Both the position numbers and the translations under genes were made by a program. A stretch of DNA of 63,949 nucleotides from Eubacterium sp. Its GTDB lineage: Bacteria; Bacillota; Clostridia; Lachnospirales; Lachnospiraceae. Position 1 is the first letter of the stretch, and each line of letters starts with the position of its first letter. The notes beneath the pieces were generated by a model. That model searched no databases. It was not told where the DNA came from and was given only the letters and a program-made list of their open reading frames with translations. Positions 1-7,532 of this stretch are shown here, piece by piece. The DNA lies in assembly GCA_017634555.1 (NCBI GenBank), contig JAGBNF010000036.1:1-63949 (forward strand). Reading direction: 5' to 3'.

Positions 1-737
1 ATAGGATTTCCTGCTTCATCTGTGATAACTGTAGGAAGAACGAACTCGTCTGTAACTCCGTTATCATATGAATCCTGCATAGCCTGAACAGGATCTGTAG
101 CCTTAATACCCTCACCTGTTACAAGTGAGTCATAAGCCTTCTGTACACGATCCCAGTTGTTATCTCTGTCCATTGCGTAGTAACGTCCTGTAAGTGAAGC
201 AACCTTACCAACGCCGATTTCCTTAGTCTTGTCAACAAGCTCCTGAAGGTAATCCTTACCTGATGCAGGAGGTGTATCTCTTCCGTCGAAGAACGGATGA
301 ATGTAAACATTCTCAAAGCCTTCCTTCTTGCAGAGCTCAAGGATAGCATAGAGATGTGTATTGTGGCTGTGAACACCACCGTCTGAAAGAAGTCCCCAGA
401 GATGAAGATCACTGCCCTTTTCCTTACAGTTGTTGATTGCACGGAGAAGCTCCTCATTCTTAAAGAAATCTCCGTCCTCTATATACTTTGTGATAAGAGT
501 AAGATCCTGATAAATGATTCTTCCTGAACCGATGTTCATATGACCAACCTCTGAGTTACCCATCTGTCCATCAGGTAGACCAACTGCAAGACCTGAAGCA
601 TATCCCTTCTGGAAAGGACATTCTGCCATCAGCTTATCCATGTTAGGTGTCTTACCCATGTAAACTGCATTTGCCTCTTTAACATCTGAAAGTCCGTAAC
701 CATCAAGGACCATCAGAACTACAGGTTTTTTACTCAT
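1..737 (-). CDS. gpmI: 2,3-bisphosphoglycerate-independent phosphoglycerate mutase, N-terminal part (cut by window edge)
   Basis: Interconverts 3- and 2-phosphoglycerate in glycolysis using two Mn ions and a phosphoserine intermediate. The reading frame runs off the left edge, so only about 245 N-terminal residues are visible. The N-terminus MSKKPVVLMVLDGYG places the metal-ligand Asp at residue 12, and LPDGQMGNSEVGH places the phospho-acceptor Ser at residue 62, both at the canonical positions. The HSHNTH and DGRDTPP motifs of the family follow. The ATG at 737 is preceded by GAGGAG on the minus strand. The identification is firm; the C-terminal metal-binding half lies outside the window. Confidence 0.95.
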   Translation of the reverse strand, partial: MSKKPVVLMVLDGYGLSDVKEANAVYMGKTPNMDKLMAECPFQKGYASGLAVGLPDGQMGNSEVGHMNIGSGRIIYQDLTLITKYIEDGDFFKNEELLRAINNCKEKGSDLHLWGLLSDGGVHSHNTHLYAILELCKKEGFENVYIHPFFDGRDTPPASGKDYLQELVDKTKEIGVGKVASLTGRYYAMDRDNNWDRVQKAYDSLVTGEGIKATDPVQAMQDSYDNGVTDEFVLPTVITDEAGNP

Positions 738-794
738 GATTTTTTCTCCTCAATATATAAATGTTTATTAACAGTTAACTATATCAGCCGCATT

Positions 795-823
795 ATTGTA
801 CTATAAATAAAGGCTGTAAACAA
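795..823 (-). promoter_or_regulatory. Candidate sigma-A promoter of gpmI
   Basis: On the minus strand TTGTTT (818-823) is separated by 17 bases from TACAAT (795-800), about 60 bases upstream of the gpmI start. The -35 is weak, the -10 good. This is a sequence match only. Confidence 0.45.
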
Positions 824-858
824 CTTGTTTTTGCGCATTCTTGTAAAATGTACCGCCT

Positions 859-914
859 CCGCACAGCTGTCTTATATAATATTTTCATCACAGCCGCACA
901 GCTATCTGATATAA
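859..914. repeat. Imperfect direct repeat between feoB and gpmI
   Basis: CCGCACAGCTGTCTTATATAA (859-879) recurs as CCGCACAGCTATCTGATATAA (894-914), with two differences and 35 bases start to start. It sits just downstream of the feoAB stop and upstream of the gpmI promoter. No role is recognised; the A+T part resembles a -10 element. Confidence 0.5.
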
Positions 915-942
915 ATACATCTATCTGTAAAACCTCATATGA

Positions 943-3345
943 TCACAGTATCATACTCAGTATCGCATACGCTCCGAATGATACTACCCATGCGATGCCG
1001 CACTGGATAAGGACGATCCTTATAGCCCAGCGTCTTCCCAGTTCTCTCTTAACTGAAGCAATTGCTGCAACACAAGGTGTGTAGAGCAGGCAGAATATAA
1101 GAAGCGCCCCTGCCGCAGCAGTAGTGATTGCCGCTGTCAGAACCTCTGTACTTCCAAAAAGGATAGATAATGTAGAAACCACACTCTCCTTTGCGATAAA
1201 GCCTGAGATAAGTGCCGTTGTGATTCTCCAGTCGCCGAAGCCCATCGGTCTGAAGATCGGAGCGATAAATCCCGCAAGCTTTGCGAGTATACTGTTGCCC
1301 GCATCCGTGGCAAGTCCGAGGCTCGGTGTAAAGGACTGAAGGAACCATGTAACAATAGTCGCAACAAAGATAATAGTAAAGGCCTTCATAAGGAAATCCT
1401 TAGCCTTCTCCCAGAGGAGCTGGAGTACATTTTTCGCCCCCGGCATACGGTAGTTAGGAAGCTCCATAACGAAAGGAACCGCCTCACCCCTGAATACAGT
1501 GTTCTTTGAAACGAGTGCGACCACAATACCCGTAAGTATTCCCAGCAGGTAAAGACCTATCATTATCAGCGCACCGCGCTTTGGGAAAAATGCAGCGATG
1601 AAGAATCCGTATATCGGAAGCTTCGCCGTACAGCTCATGAACGGGATCAGCATGATTGTAAGCTTTCTGTCTCTTTCCGACGGAAGCGTACGGCTGGACA
1701 TTACTCCCGGAACGGAGCATCCGAATCCCACCAGCATCGGAACAATACTTCTTCCCGACAGACCTATTCTTCTGAGGGGTCTGTCCATAACAAATGCGAT
1801 ACGTGCCATATATCCAGTATCCTCAAGAAGCGACAGGAAGAAGAACAGAATTATGATTATCGGCAGGAACGAAACAACACTTCCCACGCCGTTAAATATA
1901 GCGTCTATGATAAGCGAATGCAGAACCTCATTTACATTTGCCGCACTTAGCATAGCATCAACCTTACCGGTCAGGAAATCTATGCCTCCTTCGAGAAGCC
2001 CCTGAAGCCATGCACCCACAACATTGAAGGTCAGCCAGAACACAAGTCCAATGATAAGGATAAATGCGGGAATAGCCGTAAACTTTCCTGTAAGTATCTT
2101 ATCTATTTTCTCACTGCGTTCCCTCTCCTTGCTCACTTCAGGCTTAACTACTGTCTCCCTGACAAGCTTGTCGATGAACGCAAATCGCATATCGGCAATG
2201 GCCGCAGATCTGTCGAGACCTCGTTCCTCTTCCATCTGCAGTATGATATGCTCTATCATTTCCTTCTCGTTCTGAGAAAGGTCGAGTGCATCTATAACTC
2301 TTGTATCACCTTCGATGATCTTGTTGGCCGCAAATCTCACAGGGATGTCGGCACGCTTTGCATGATCCTCGATAAGGTGCATGATTCCGTGAAGACATCT
2401 GTGAACCGCTCCGCCGTGATCTGTCTCATCACAGAAGTCCTTCTTGCCCGGACTCTCCTGATACTTTGCAACATGAAGTGCATGATTTATAAGCTCGTCA
2501 ACACCTTCATTCTTTGCTGCCGCAATAGGAACTACCGGAATTCCGAGGAGTTCCTCCATCTCGTTGATCTTGACCGAACCGCCGTTGCCACGCATTTCAT
2601 CCATCATATTGAGTGCAAGCACCATCGGTACATTTAACTCGATAAGCTGCATCGTAAGATAGAGATTACGCTCGATGTTCGTTGCATCTACTATATTTAT
2701 TATTCCCTTTGGCTTCTCGCCGATTATGTACTGGCGGGATACGATTTCCTCTTCTGTATAAGGGGACAGCGAATATATACCCGGAAGGTCAACCACCTCC
2801 GTGTTCGGCTTACCCTTGATGGAGCCGCTCTTTCTGTCTACCGTTACACCCGGGAAATTTCCCACGTGCTGGTTTGAGCCTGTGAGCTGATTGAACAGAG
2901 TTGTCTTACCGCTGTTCTGATTTCCCGCAAGCGCAAATGTAAGAATCGTATCATCGGGAAGCTTCTTCTCCGTTGCTTTCTCATGGAAAATACCACCCTC
3001 TCCGAGTCCCGGATGATGGTGGTGATGTTTTCCCGATTTTTTCTTTTCGCCTGATTCGTCCTTTGTTTTCTTATGCTGTGATGTACCTTCGGCTTCTGTG
3101 TCATCGGCTGCTTTTACACTGCCTGCTTCAACAATGCCGATTTCCTCCGCCTCTGAAAGTCTGAGTGTCAGCTCATAACCGTGGATTTTGAGCTCCATTG
3201 GGTCACCCATAGGCGCAAACTTAACCAGAGTAACCTCCGCTCCCGGAATGACGCCCATGTCGAGAAAGTGCTGTCTTGTAGCACCTCCACCGCCGACACT
3301 TGCAATAACCGCAGACTCTCCTGCTTTTAAATCTCTAAGTGTCAT
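943..3345 (-). CDS. feoB: FeoA-FeoB fusion, ferrous iron transporter
   Basis: GTP-driven inner-membrane Fe(II) importer. Residues 1-75 form a FeoA (SH3-like) domain that is normally a separate protein. Residues 76-130 are a charged linker containing five consecutive His (107-111). The G domain follows: G1 GNQNSGKTT at 141-149, G2 Thr in VGNFPGVTVD, G3 DLPG at 186-189, G4 NMMD at 246-249. The C-terminal half holds the gate-type membrane segments. At 800 residues it is longer than a usual FeoB because of the FeoA fusion. The ATG at 3345 follows GGGAG. The DUF4250 gene lies 43 bases upstream and probably shares its transcript. Confidence 0.96.
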   Translation of the reverse strand: MTLRDLKAGESAVIASVGGGGATRQHFLDMGVIPGAEVTLVKFAPMGDPMELKIHGYELTLRLSEAEEIGIVEAGSVKAADDTEAEGTSQHKKTKDESGEKKKSGKHHHHHPGLGEGGIFHEKATEKKLPDDTILTFALAGNQNSGKTTLFNQLTGSNQHVGNFPGVTVDRKSGSIKGKPNTEVVDLPGIYSLSPYTEEEIVSRQYIIGEKPKGIINIVDATNIERNLYLTMQLIELNVPMVLALNMMDEMRGNGGSVKINEMEELLGIPVVPIAAAKNEGVDELINHALHVAKYQESPGKKDFCDETDHGGAVHRCLHGIMHLIEDHAKRADIPVRFAANKIIEGDTRVIDALDLSQNEKEMIEHIILQMEEERGLDRSAAIADMRFAFIDKLVRETVVKPEVSKERERSEKIDKILTGKFTAIPAFILIIGLVFWLTFNVVGAWLQGLLEGGIDFLTGKVDAMLSAANVNEVLHSLIIDAIFNGVGSVVSFLPIIIILFFFLSLLEDTGYMARIAFVMDRPLRRIGLSGRSIVPMLVGFGCSVPGVMSSRTLPSERDRKLTIMLIPFMSCTAKLPIYGFFIAAFFPKRGALIMIGLYLLGILTGIVVALVSKNTVFRGEAVPFVMELPNYRMPGAKNVLQLLWEKAKDFLMKAFTIIFVATIVTWFLQSFTPSLGLATDAGNSILAKLAGFIAPIFRPMGFGDWRITTALISGFIAKESVVSTLSILFGSTEVLTAAITTAAAGALLIFCLLYTPCVAAIASVKRELGRRWAIRIVLIQCGIAWVVSFGAYAILSMIL

Positions 3346-3388
3346 ATTAAATTATAAACTCCCTTGATATTGCCGTGTTATTTATAGT

Positions 3389-3571
3389 TTAACCGGCCAA
3401 AAACTTATTCAGCTTCTCATCATATTTCATGTTGATCGAAGCCAGCTTCTCGATTATCTCCTTCTCGTCGATTCCGAGACTTTTCGTCAGCTCCGTAAGT
3501 GAATCATAGTTATCCCGAAGCTGTGTATTGATATAACTCATAAGCATTACCGGATCCTTTGGAATATTCAT
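3389..3571 (-). CDS. DUF4250 small protein
   Basis: A 60-residue protein beginning MNIPKDPVMLMSYINTQLRD, which I recognise as the DUF4250 family common in Clostridia and Bacteroidetes; its function is unknown. The frame is open upstream to an ATG at 3598, but the family N-terminus and a GGAGGAG ribosome binding site immediately before 3571 fix the start there. It is the first gene of a likely two-gene transcript with feoAB and has a clear promoter-like sequence upstream, so a link with iron uptake is possible but is only inferred from position. Confidence 0.8.
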   Translation of the reverse strand: MNIPKDPVMLMSYINTQLRDNYDSLTELTKSLGIDEKEIIEKLASINMKYDEKLNKFLAG

Positions 3572-3605
3572 AATTCTCCTCCGTATTGTATATATCAAAA
3601 CCTCG

Positions 3606-3656
3606 TTAGATTCATTTAACGCTAATAATTTACATCTATATATCAGCTATTGTCAA
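3606..3656 (-). promoter_or_regulatory. Candidate promoter of DUF4250-feoAB with a partial palindrome at the start site
   Basis: On the minus strand TTGACA (3651-3656) is followed after 18 bases by TAAATT (3627-3632). Directly downstream, at 3606-3625, lies a partial palindrome with TTAG/CTAA ends, where a DtxR/MntR-type metal repressor could sit. The palindrome is weak (about six of ten half-site positions match), so the operator call is tentative and the promoter call moderate. Confidence 0.4.
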
Positions 3657-3701
3657 TCATAATTTATGACGCAAGTTTCAAAAGTCAAAATTTGCTCCCT
3701 G

Positions 3702-4133
3702 CTATTTATCATTCTTCAGTGCCTTATTCATCTTCTCAGCCAGATCCTTATTGTACTTCATGAAGCATACCCAGATAATAAGACCGATTATAACAACACT
3801 GACCACTGTGATAACGCAGGCCTTTATTCCTCTCTCAACCGGAATCCATCCGACAAAGGATGCTGCCGCAAAGTATATGGTAAATCCGATTCCAAGATGG
3901 ATTACTGATGCGAGTGTCTGAGATATTCTCTCTGAATTATAGAGAATGGTCGGCACTCCGAATCCCAACCCTGTTACCACACAGGCCAAAGCCATCTTTG
4001 TAAATCCATAATCCGTAAGTGTAAAGTTTCCTCCGTCCTTCATATCAAATATTATTCCGATTACTATAAAAATAATAAAGCTCATAGCTATACTGATAAA
4101 TGCTCTTTTCATAACTACTTTGAAATTCTTCAT
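3702..4133 (-). CDS. DUF3021 family four-TM membrane protein
   Basis: A 143-residue protein with four predicted membrane segments (about 11-29, 44-63, 76-96, 103-124) and a short basic C-terminal tail, matching the DUF3021 family. It lies directly downstream of a LytTR transcription factor gene, the usual arrangement for this family. In known LytTR regulatory systems such as HdrRM and BrsRM of streptococci the membrane partner restrains the regulator; the same role is inferred here. The ATG at 4133 is preceded by AAAGGAG. I see no signal peptide or enzymatic motif. Confidence 0.82.
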   Translation of the reverse strand: MKNFKVVMKRAFISIAMSFIIFIVIGIIFDMKDGGNFTLTDYGFTKMALACVVTGLGFGVPTILYNSERISQTLASVIHLGIGFTIYFAAASFVGWIPVERGIKACVITVVSVVIIGLIIWVCFMKYNKDLAEKMNKALKNDK

Positions 4134-4198
4134 TTTGTAATCTCCTTTCCTGATTTATCTTCTTTTCTATTGTCGCCTTTAACTGTCCCGATGGTTTA

Positions 4199-4642
4199 TC
4201 ATAACCCCAGGTATTTCTTCAGCTGCGGCACAAATTTTCTCGATATATATTCCTTCTCACCATTCTTCATATGAAGCAGCATAACTCCGTTGAAGGATGG
4301 TTCCACACTTTCAAGATATTTCAGATTGATTGCCGCTGACTTCGACACCTGCATGAAATCCTTACCAAGGACCTCCAGTAGCTCATACATTCTCTTTCCT
4401 ATGCGGTATGTGGCCTCTTCCGTAACGATATAGACCTTCTCACTTTCAACTCTTATGAGAACAATCTTCTCCGGATCTATTACCACCATACGGTCATCCA
4501 GATTTCCGATCAGCACAGCCTTGCCACTCTGAAACTGTGATATTTCTCGGGCCAGCTCCGCAATCTCCGGAGTCAGCTCTGCCGTATGTATTACTGCATA
4601 TGGTTCCTTTATATTTTCAGAGATATTCATATCAACGCGCAT
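4199..4642 (-). CDS. LytTR-domain transcriptional regulator
   Basis: A 147-residue protein with a LytTR DNA-binding domain in its C-terminal two thirds (about residues 50-147), seen in the VYIVTEEATYRIGKRMYELL and FMQVSKSAAINLKYLESVE segments. There is no receiver domain, so it is the stand-alone type paired with a membrane protein rather than a two-component regulator. The ATG at 4642 follows GGGAGG. It is cotranscribed with the DUF3021 gene 65 bases downstream. A tandem LytTR-type site lies upstream of the neighbouring membrane protein gene (5357-5390), which is therefore its likely target. Confidence 0.9.
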   Translation of the reverse strand: MRVDMNISENIKEPYAVIHTAELTPEIAELAREISQFQSGKAVLIGNLDDRMVVIDPEKIVLIRVESEKVYIVTEEATYRIGKRMYELLEVLGKDFMQVSKSAAINLKYLESVEPSFNGVMLLHMKNGEKEYISRKFVPQLKKYLGL

Positions 4643-4670
4643 ATCTCATCCTCCCAATCTTTATCATTAA

Positions 4671-4693
4671 TTCACGGTGCCAGGCACCATGAA
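4671..4693. repeat. Palindromic GGTGCC-A-GGCACC element, copy 1
   Basis: TTCACGGTGCC and GGCACCATGAA form an 11-bp stem (one G.T wobble) around a single A, just upstream of the LytTR gene. Eighteen bases of it (TTCACGGTGCCAGGCACC) match 16 of 18 positions of the palindrome at 20175-20216. It looks like a dispersed extragenic palindrome. Confidence 0.6.
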
Positions 4694-4743
4694 ATTTTCG
4701 TGAACTATTTAATTATGGTATCACATTTACAGTTCTCATGCCA

Positions 4744-5286
4744 TCAGAACGAAGCACGTGAAGGCTTTGAGAAAAACAACATCCATATTCCGAAGCACAT
4801 CTTTACAATACTATCTGCTGCAAGGAAAACAGCAGCAGAACCTGAAAAGATATATCCTCCTGCAGCGATCAGAATACATACTATTCCGAGAACTATCATC
4901 GAACATCCATGTACAAAGTAGAATGGCAGGAAATGTATCCCTGTCGCAAGGCTTACACCCAGCCAGATCAGCTTCCAGTTCCAGCCTGGAATAAATGGTC
5001 CGGCGATAAGAAACATCAGAACGAAAAGCAATGCGATGCTTCCGAAGATCATCTTGATCTGAAATGGGCTCGCAGGTCCGTCAGAAAGCTTTGCTCTGAC
5101 CTTCTTATTTACATTTGCCACATAAAAGCTCACGTAATAGCCTGCAAGAAAGATTATCGGATTTACGATAAAGCTTCCTCCAAAGATGATGGATATCATC
5201 AGTACCGTTCCCACAAGCGTAAGCCACAGACCGCATGACCTCTTGTTGTTAAACTCAAGTTCTCTTTTAACCTTTACATTGTCCAT
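4744..5286 (-). CDS. Six-TM membrane protein of unknown function (possibly DUF6609)
   Basis: A 180-residue protein with about six hydrophobic segments (17-36, 38-57, 77-97, 103-121, 127-147, 150-172) and short loops. From memory it resembles DUF6609, but I cannot confirm this. The frame is open further upstream, but that part is intergenic: GGAGG lies nine bases before the ATG at 5286, and the two LytTR-type repeats and a promoter-like region occupy the extension. The neighbouring LytTR/DUF3021 pair is the likely regulator. No catalytic motif is visible; a role as transporter or as a stress or peptide immunity protein is speculation. Confidence 0.75.
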   Translation of the reverse strand: MDNVKVKRELEFNNKRSCGLWLTLVGTVLMISIIFGGSFIVNPIIFLAGYYVSFYVANVNKKVRAKLSDGPASPFQIKMIFGSIALLFVLMFLIAGPFIPGWNWKLIWLGVSLATGIHFLPFYFVHGCSMIVLGIVCILIAAGGYIFSGSAAVFLAADSIVKMCFGIWMLFFSKPSRASF

Positions 5287-5356
5287 AATAAAAACCTCCG
5301 TTTCGTATTGGTTGTACATACCATAACGAAAACGGAGGTATTTGTCGCTTGAAAAT

Positions 5357-5390
5357 CGGTAAGTGGTAGTTTCAGAGCGGTAAGATGTAG
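5357..5390 (-). promoter_or_regulatory. Tandem LytTR-type binding site upstream of the six-TM protein gene
   Basis: Read on the minus strand, two copies CTACATCTTACCG and CTACCACTTACCG lie 21 bases apart, which is two helical turns. The cores fit ACCGCTCTG - 12 bases - ACCGATTTT, the arrangement reported for HdrR/BrsR-type LytTR regulators (ACCG-type direct repeats with 12-bp spacing, from memory). The site is about 70 bases upstream of the ATG at 5286, where an activator site next to a -35 would be expected. A LytTR gene lies about 650 bases downstream. Confidence 0.6.
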
Positions 5391-5442
5391 AAATGTACTG
5401 CAATATGCAGATACATGCCTTCAAATTCAGACAGCTGCACAT

Positions 5443-5928
5443 TTATCTGTCATCGTCCTCGATCCTCACATACTCATATGCGATGACCGGATACTTTATG
5501 TTCATTCCCGAATTATCCGTCTTATACCATCTGATACCTATGATGCGGATCATAAGATCACAATCCCCACCGATAACCTCTTCGGCTATATCATATTCCG
5601 AATCTATAAAACAAACTCCCTGAAAAGCATGGGCAATATAATGATACTCATACTCGCTGCCCTTCTCACCTTCCTCGAATTTATAATCATCATAAACATT
5701 GACCAGATCAAAATGCTTATCATGCGGCATAACCATTCCGCAGACAATAAGCAGCGCAATGATCGCGGCCACGGAAACAAGAGCAATAATAAGATTAAGC
5801 AGCAGCCTCATCTTGAGACTCATCTTCTTCTCTCCGCCTTTGCCCTTACCCTTTGCCTTAGCTTCAGGCGCTTTCTTTCCGCTCTCTTTAGCCTTGGCCC
5901 TGGTACCGGTCTGCTCCTTCTCCTTCAT
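5443..5928 (-). CDS. Hypothetical single-TM protein with Lys-rich N-terminus
   Basis: A 161-residue protein not matched to any family. Residues 1-40 are Lys/Ala/Gly/Glu-rich low complexity, followed by one membrane segment (about 44-66) and an extracytoplasmic domain of about 95 residues ending in an acidic EDDDR tail. With a positive N-terminus the soluble domain should lie outside the membrane. The ATG at 5928 follows AAGGAG. It starts 22 bases after the ylmH stop and is probably cotranscribed with it. Confidence 0.7.
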   Translation of the reverse strand: MKEKEQTGTRAKAKESGKKAPEAKAKGKGKGGEKKMSLKMRLLLNLIIALVSVAAIIALLIVCGMVMPHDKHFDLVNVYDDYKFEEGEKGSEYEYHYIAHAFQGVCFIDSEYDIAEEVIGGDCDLMIRIIGIRWYKTDNSGMNIKYPVIAYEYVRIEDDDR

Positions 5929-5950
5929 ACTTTTACTTCTCCTTCACTAC

Positions 5951-6706
5951 CTAGATGTATCTTCTTATGCTGATATATAGCTTATCCTTTCTGGTAGTCC
6001 CGCCTTCACTACCGAAGATAAACTTACCCATCCCCCTGACGGAGACCACGTCTCCCTCCTTAAGGCTCTTGGCATTCCCTGTCATTTCACGGCTGTTGAT
6101 AAAAACCTTCCCTTCGGAAATGTACCGCACCGCCGCATCTCTCGACAGATTATAAACCTTTGCGATTATGGCATCCAGTCTGTTACTGCTGACAATAATG
6201 CTTTCCTCAACCGTCTTCGGAGCTATCTCCTCCGGGACGTCATCACATTTATCTACTCTGACACTGGTATGCTTAACCCTTGTCAGGTTACGGATTATAT
6301 AATCGCTTACCGTATCCGATACGAAAACATATGCTTCATTATCTCTGACAACTATGTCTCCGATCTTCGTTCTCTCAAGTCCAAGTCCGATGATTGTTCC
6401 GAGAAAATCCCTGTGAGTAAGTGTATCCGAAAACTTCTTCATCAAAGGTCTTATATGCAGAAGCTCTATCGGAAACTCCTCTTCGTATCCACAGCTTTCC
6501 GGTGAACCGAATCTTACCATACATCTCTCGCAGCCCTCAGTTCCTCCCGAAACTGATGTGCCCGCATAAGCAAGATTCCTCTCGACATCATAAAACGCCG
6601 ATAATCCCGACATGTCGAGAAAATCCGTGAACACATACCTATTCTCACTATACGCTCTTTCTGCCAGCTCTTCAAACCTTTTATTAATTACTTCACCCGA
6701 ATTCAC
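5951..6706 (-). CDS. ylmH: YlmH family RNA-binding protein (S4 domain)
   Basis: A 251-residue protein with the YlmH architecture: an N-terminal domain (residues 1-170) and a C-terminal S4 RNA-binding domain (about 178-240, RLDAIIAKVYNLSRDAAVRY, then GKVFINSREM and GDVVSVRGMGKF). YlmH is linked to cell division clusters in Firmicutes and, in recent work, to rescue of stalled ribosomes through peptidyl-tRNA. Here it is outside the usual sepF/divIVA cluster. The length is normal for the family. The start at 6706 is the only good Met near the family N-terminus. Confidence 0.88.
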   Translation of the reverse strand: MNSGEVINKRFEELAERAYSENRYVFTDFLDMSGLSAFYDVERNLAYAGTSVSGGTEGCERCMVRFGSPESCGYEEEFPIELLHIRPLMKKFSDTLTHRDFLGTIIGLGLERTKIGDIVVRDNEAYVFVSDTVSDYIIRNLTRVKHTSVRVDKCDDVPEEIAPKTVEESIIVSSNRLDAIIAKVYNLSRDAAVRYISEGKVFINSREMTGNAKSLKEGDVVSVRGMGKFIFGSEGGTTRKDKLYISIRRYI

Positions 6707-6730
6707 TGTTTTTCACCGTTAAGTTATCTT

Positions 6731-6773
6731 TTAAACATAAAATGTGCCGGAAACGATAAACATCTCCGACACA
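6731..6773 (-). terminator. Rho-independent terminator of the lipoprotein gene at 6812
   Basis: On the minus strand TGTGTCGGA and TCCGGCACA form a 9-bp stem (one G.U pair) with a 13-base loop, followed by TTTTATGTTT. It lies 38 bases after the stop codon at 6812. Confidence 0.65.
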
Positions 6774-6811
6774 TTGTAATTTAATTATTTATGACTGTCA
6801 ACGGATACAGC

Positions 6812-7324
6812 CTACTGCTCTTCGGTGGATTCAGTCAAGGTTACCTCTGTATCATCCTGTCCCGATATATTTATCGTCTTCACCTTCACATCGTCACCGA
6901 CTTCAAACTTGTATTCAAACATATGGTCAACATCTTCTCCCGGTTCAAGCATAACCACATATGCTTTGCCGCCCTCAGCAACATCTGTCTGCTTTCCTTC
7001 AAAATAGATGTCTGTCGACTCCGGATCGGTAACATTCTTCAGATAAACATAGTTAACAGTGAGTCCGTTCTCATCATTTTCTACCTTTATGACTTTCTCT
7101 CCGTCCTTCTCTTTGCTTGAAGTCTCTGTCTTCTCTTCAGACTTCTCTTCGCTTGCAGCCTCAGCCTTAGCTTCTGTCTTCTCCTCGCTTGCAGCCTCAG
7201 TTGCAGCTTCAGTCACAACCATTGCCTCTGTTGTAGATCCTTCAGCACTTGTACCGCATGCAGTTCCGATAGCCCCCACCAGCAGCACTGTAATAATAGT
7301 TCCTAATAGTTTTGTCCTCTTCAT
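6812..7324 (-). CDS. Putative lipoprotein with Glu/Ala-rich linker
   Basis: A 170-residue secreted protein of unknown function. An N-terminal signal sequence ends near IGTAC (Cys23), an imperfect lipobox because Gly is at -3. Residues 25-75 are a Thr/Glu/Ala/Lys-rich linker with repeated EEKTEAKAEAASEEK units. A compact domain of about 90 residues follows (VENDENGLTVNYVYLKN to the end) without recognised motifs. It is a single-gene transcript with its own promoter, two tandem palindromic operators and a terminator, so it seems individually regulated. Confidence 0.7.
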   Translation of the reverse strand: MKRTKLLGTIITVLLVGAIGTACGTSAEGSTTEAMVVTEAATEAASEEKTEAKAEAASEEKSEEKTETSSKEKDGEKVIKVENDENGLTVNYVYLKNVTDPESTDIYFEGKQTDVAEGGKAYVVMLEPGEDVDHMFEYKFEVGDDVKVKTINISGQDDTEVTLTESTEEQ

Positions 7325-7358
7325 AATTTATATCAATCCTTTCTTTAATCATATATAT

Positions 7359-7376
7359 GGTCGAACGCGTTAAACC
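7359..7376. promoter_or_regulatory. Operator-like palindrome B
   Basis: On the minus strand GGTTTAACGCGTTCGACC, which matches the palindrome at 7389-7406 at 13 of 18 positions and lies exactly 30 bases (three helical turns) from it, centre to centre. It is downstream of the -10 element, between promoter and gene. Confidence 0.5.
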
Positions 7377-7388
7377 TTCCATGATTGA

Positions 7389-7417
7389 AGTCTAACACAT
7401 TAGACCAACTATGTCAA
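7389..7417 (-). promoter_or_regulatory. Promoter of the lipoprotein gene, overlapped by operator-like palindrome A
   Basis: TTGACA (7412-7417), 17 bases, TAGACT (7389-7394) on the minus strand. The spacer and -10 are covered by the palindrome GGTCTAATGTGTTAGACT (7389-7406), of which GTCTAA-TGTG-TTAGAC is perfectly symmetric. A dimeric repressor bound here would block RNA polymerase. No candidate regulator of the expected TetR/MarR kind is encoded nearby. Confidence 0.6.
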
Positions 7418-7532
7418 ATATAAATTATGAAAATGTATTACGCAACCCACGATAACTAAGCAAATATGTAGATATAACAAATAGATAAAACAACTGCATC
7501 ATACAGCTAAACGCTGATCAGATAAACTCTGA

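Noticed and set aside
1124-3164. Several plus-strand ORFs opposite feoB
   Set aside because: Low-complexity shadows of the FeoB frame without ribosome binding sites or family features.
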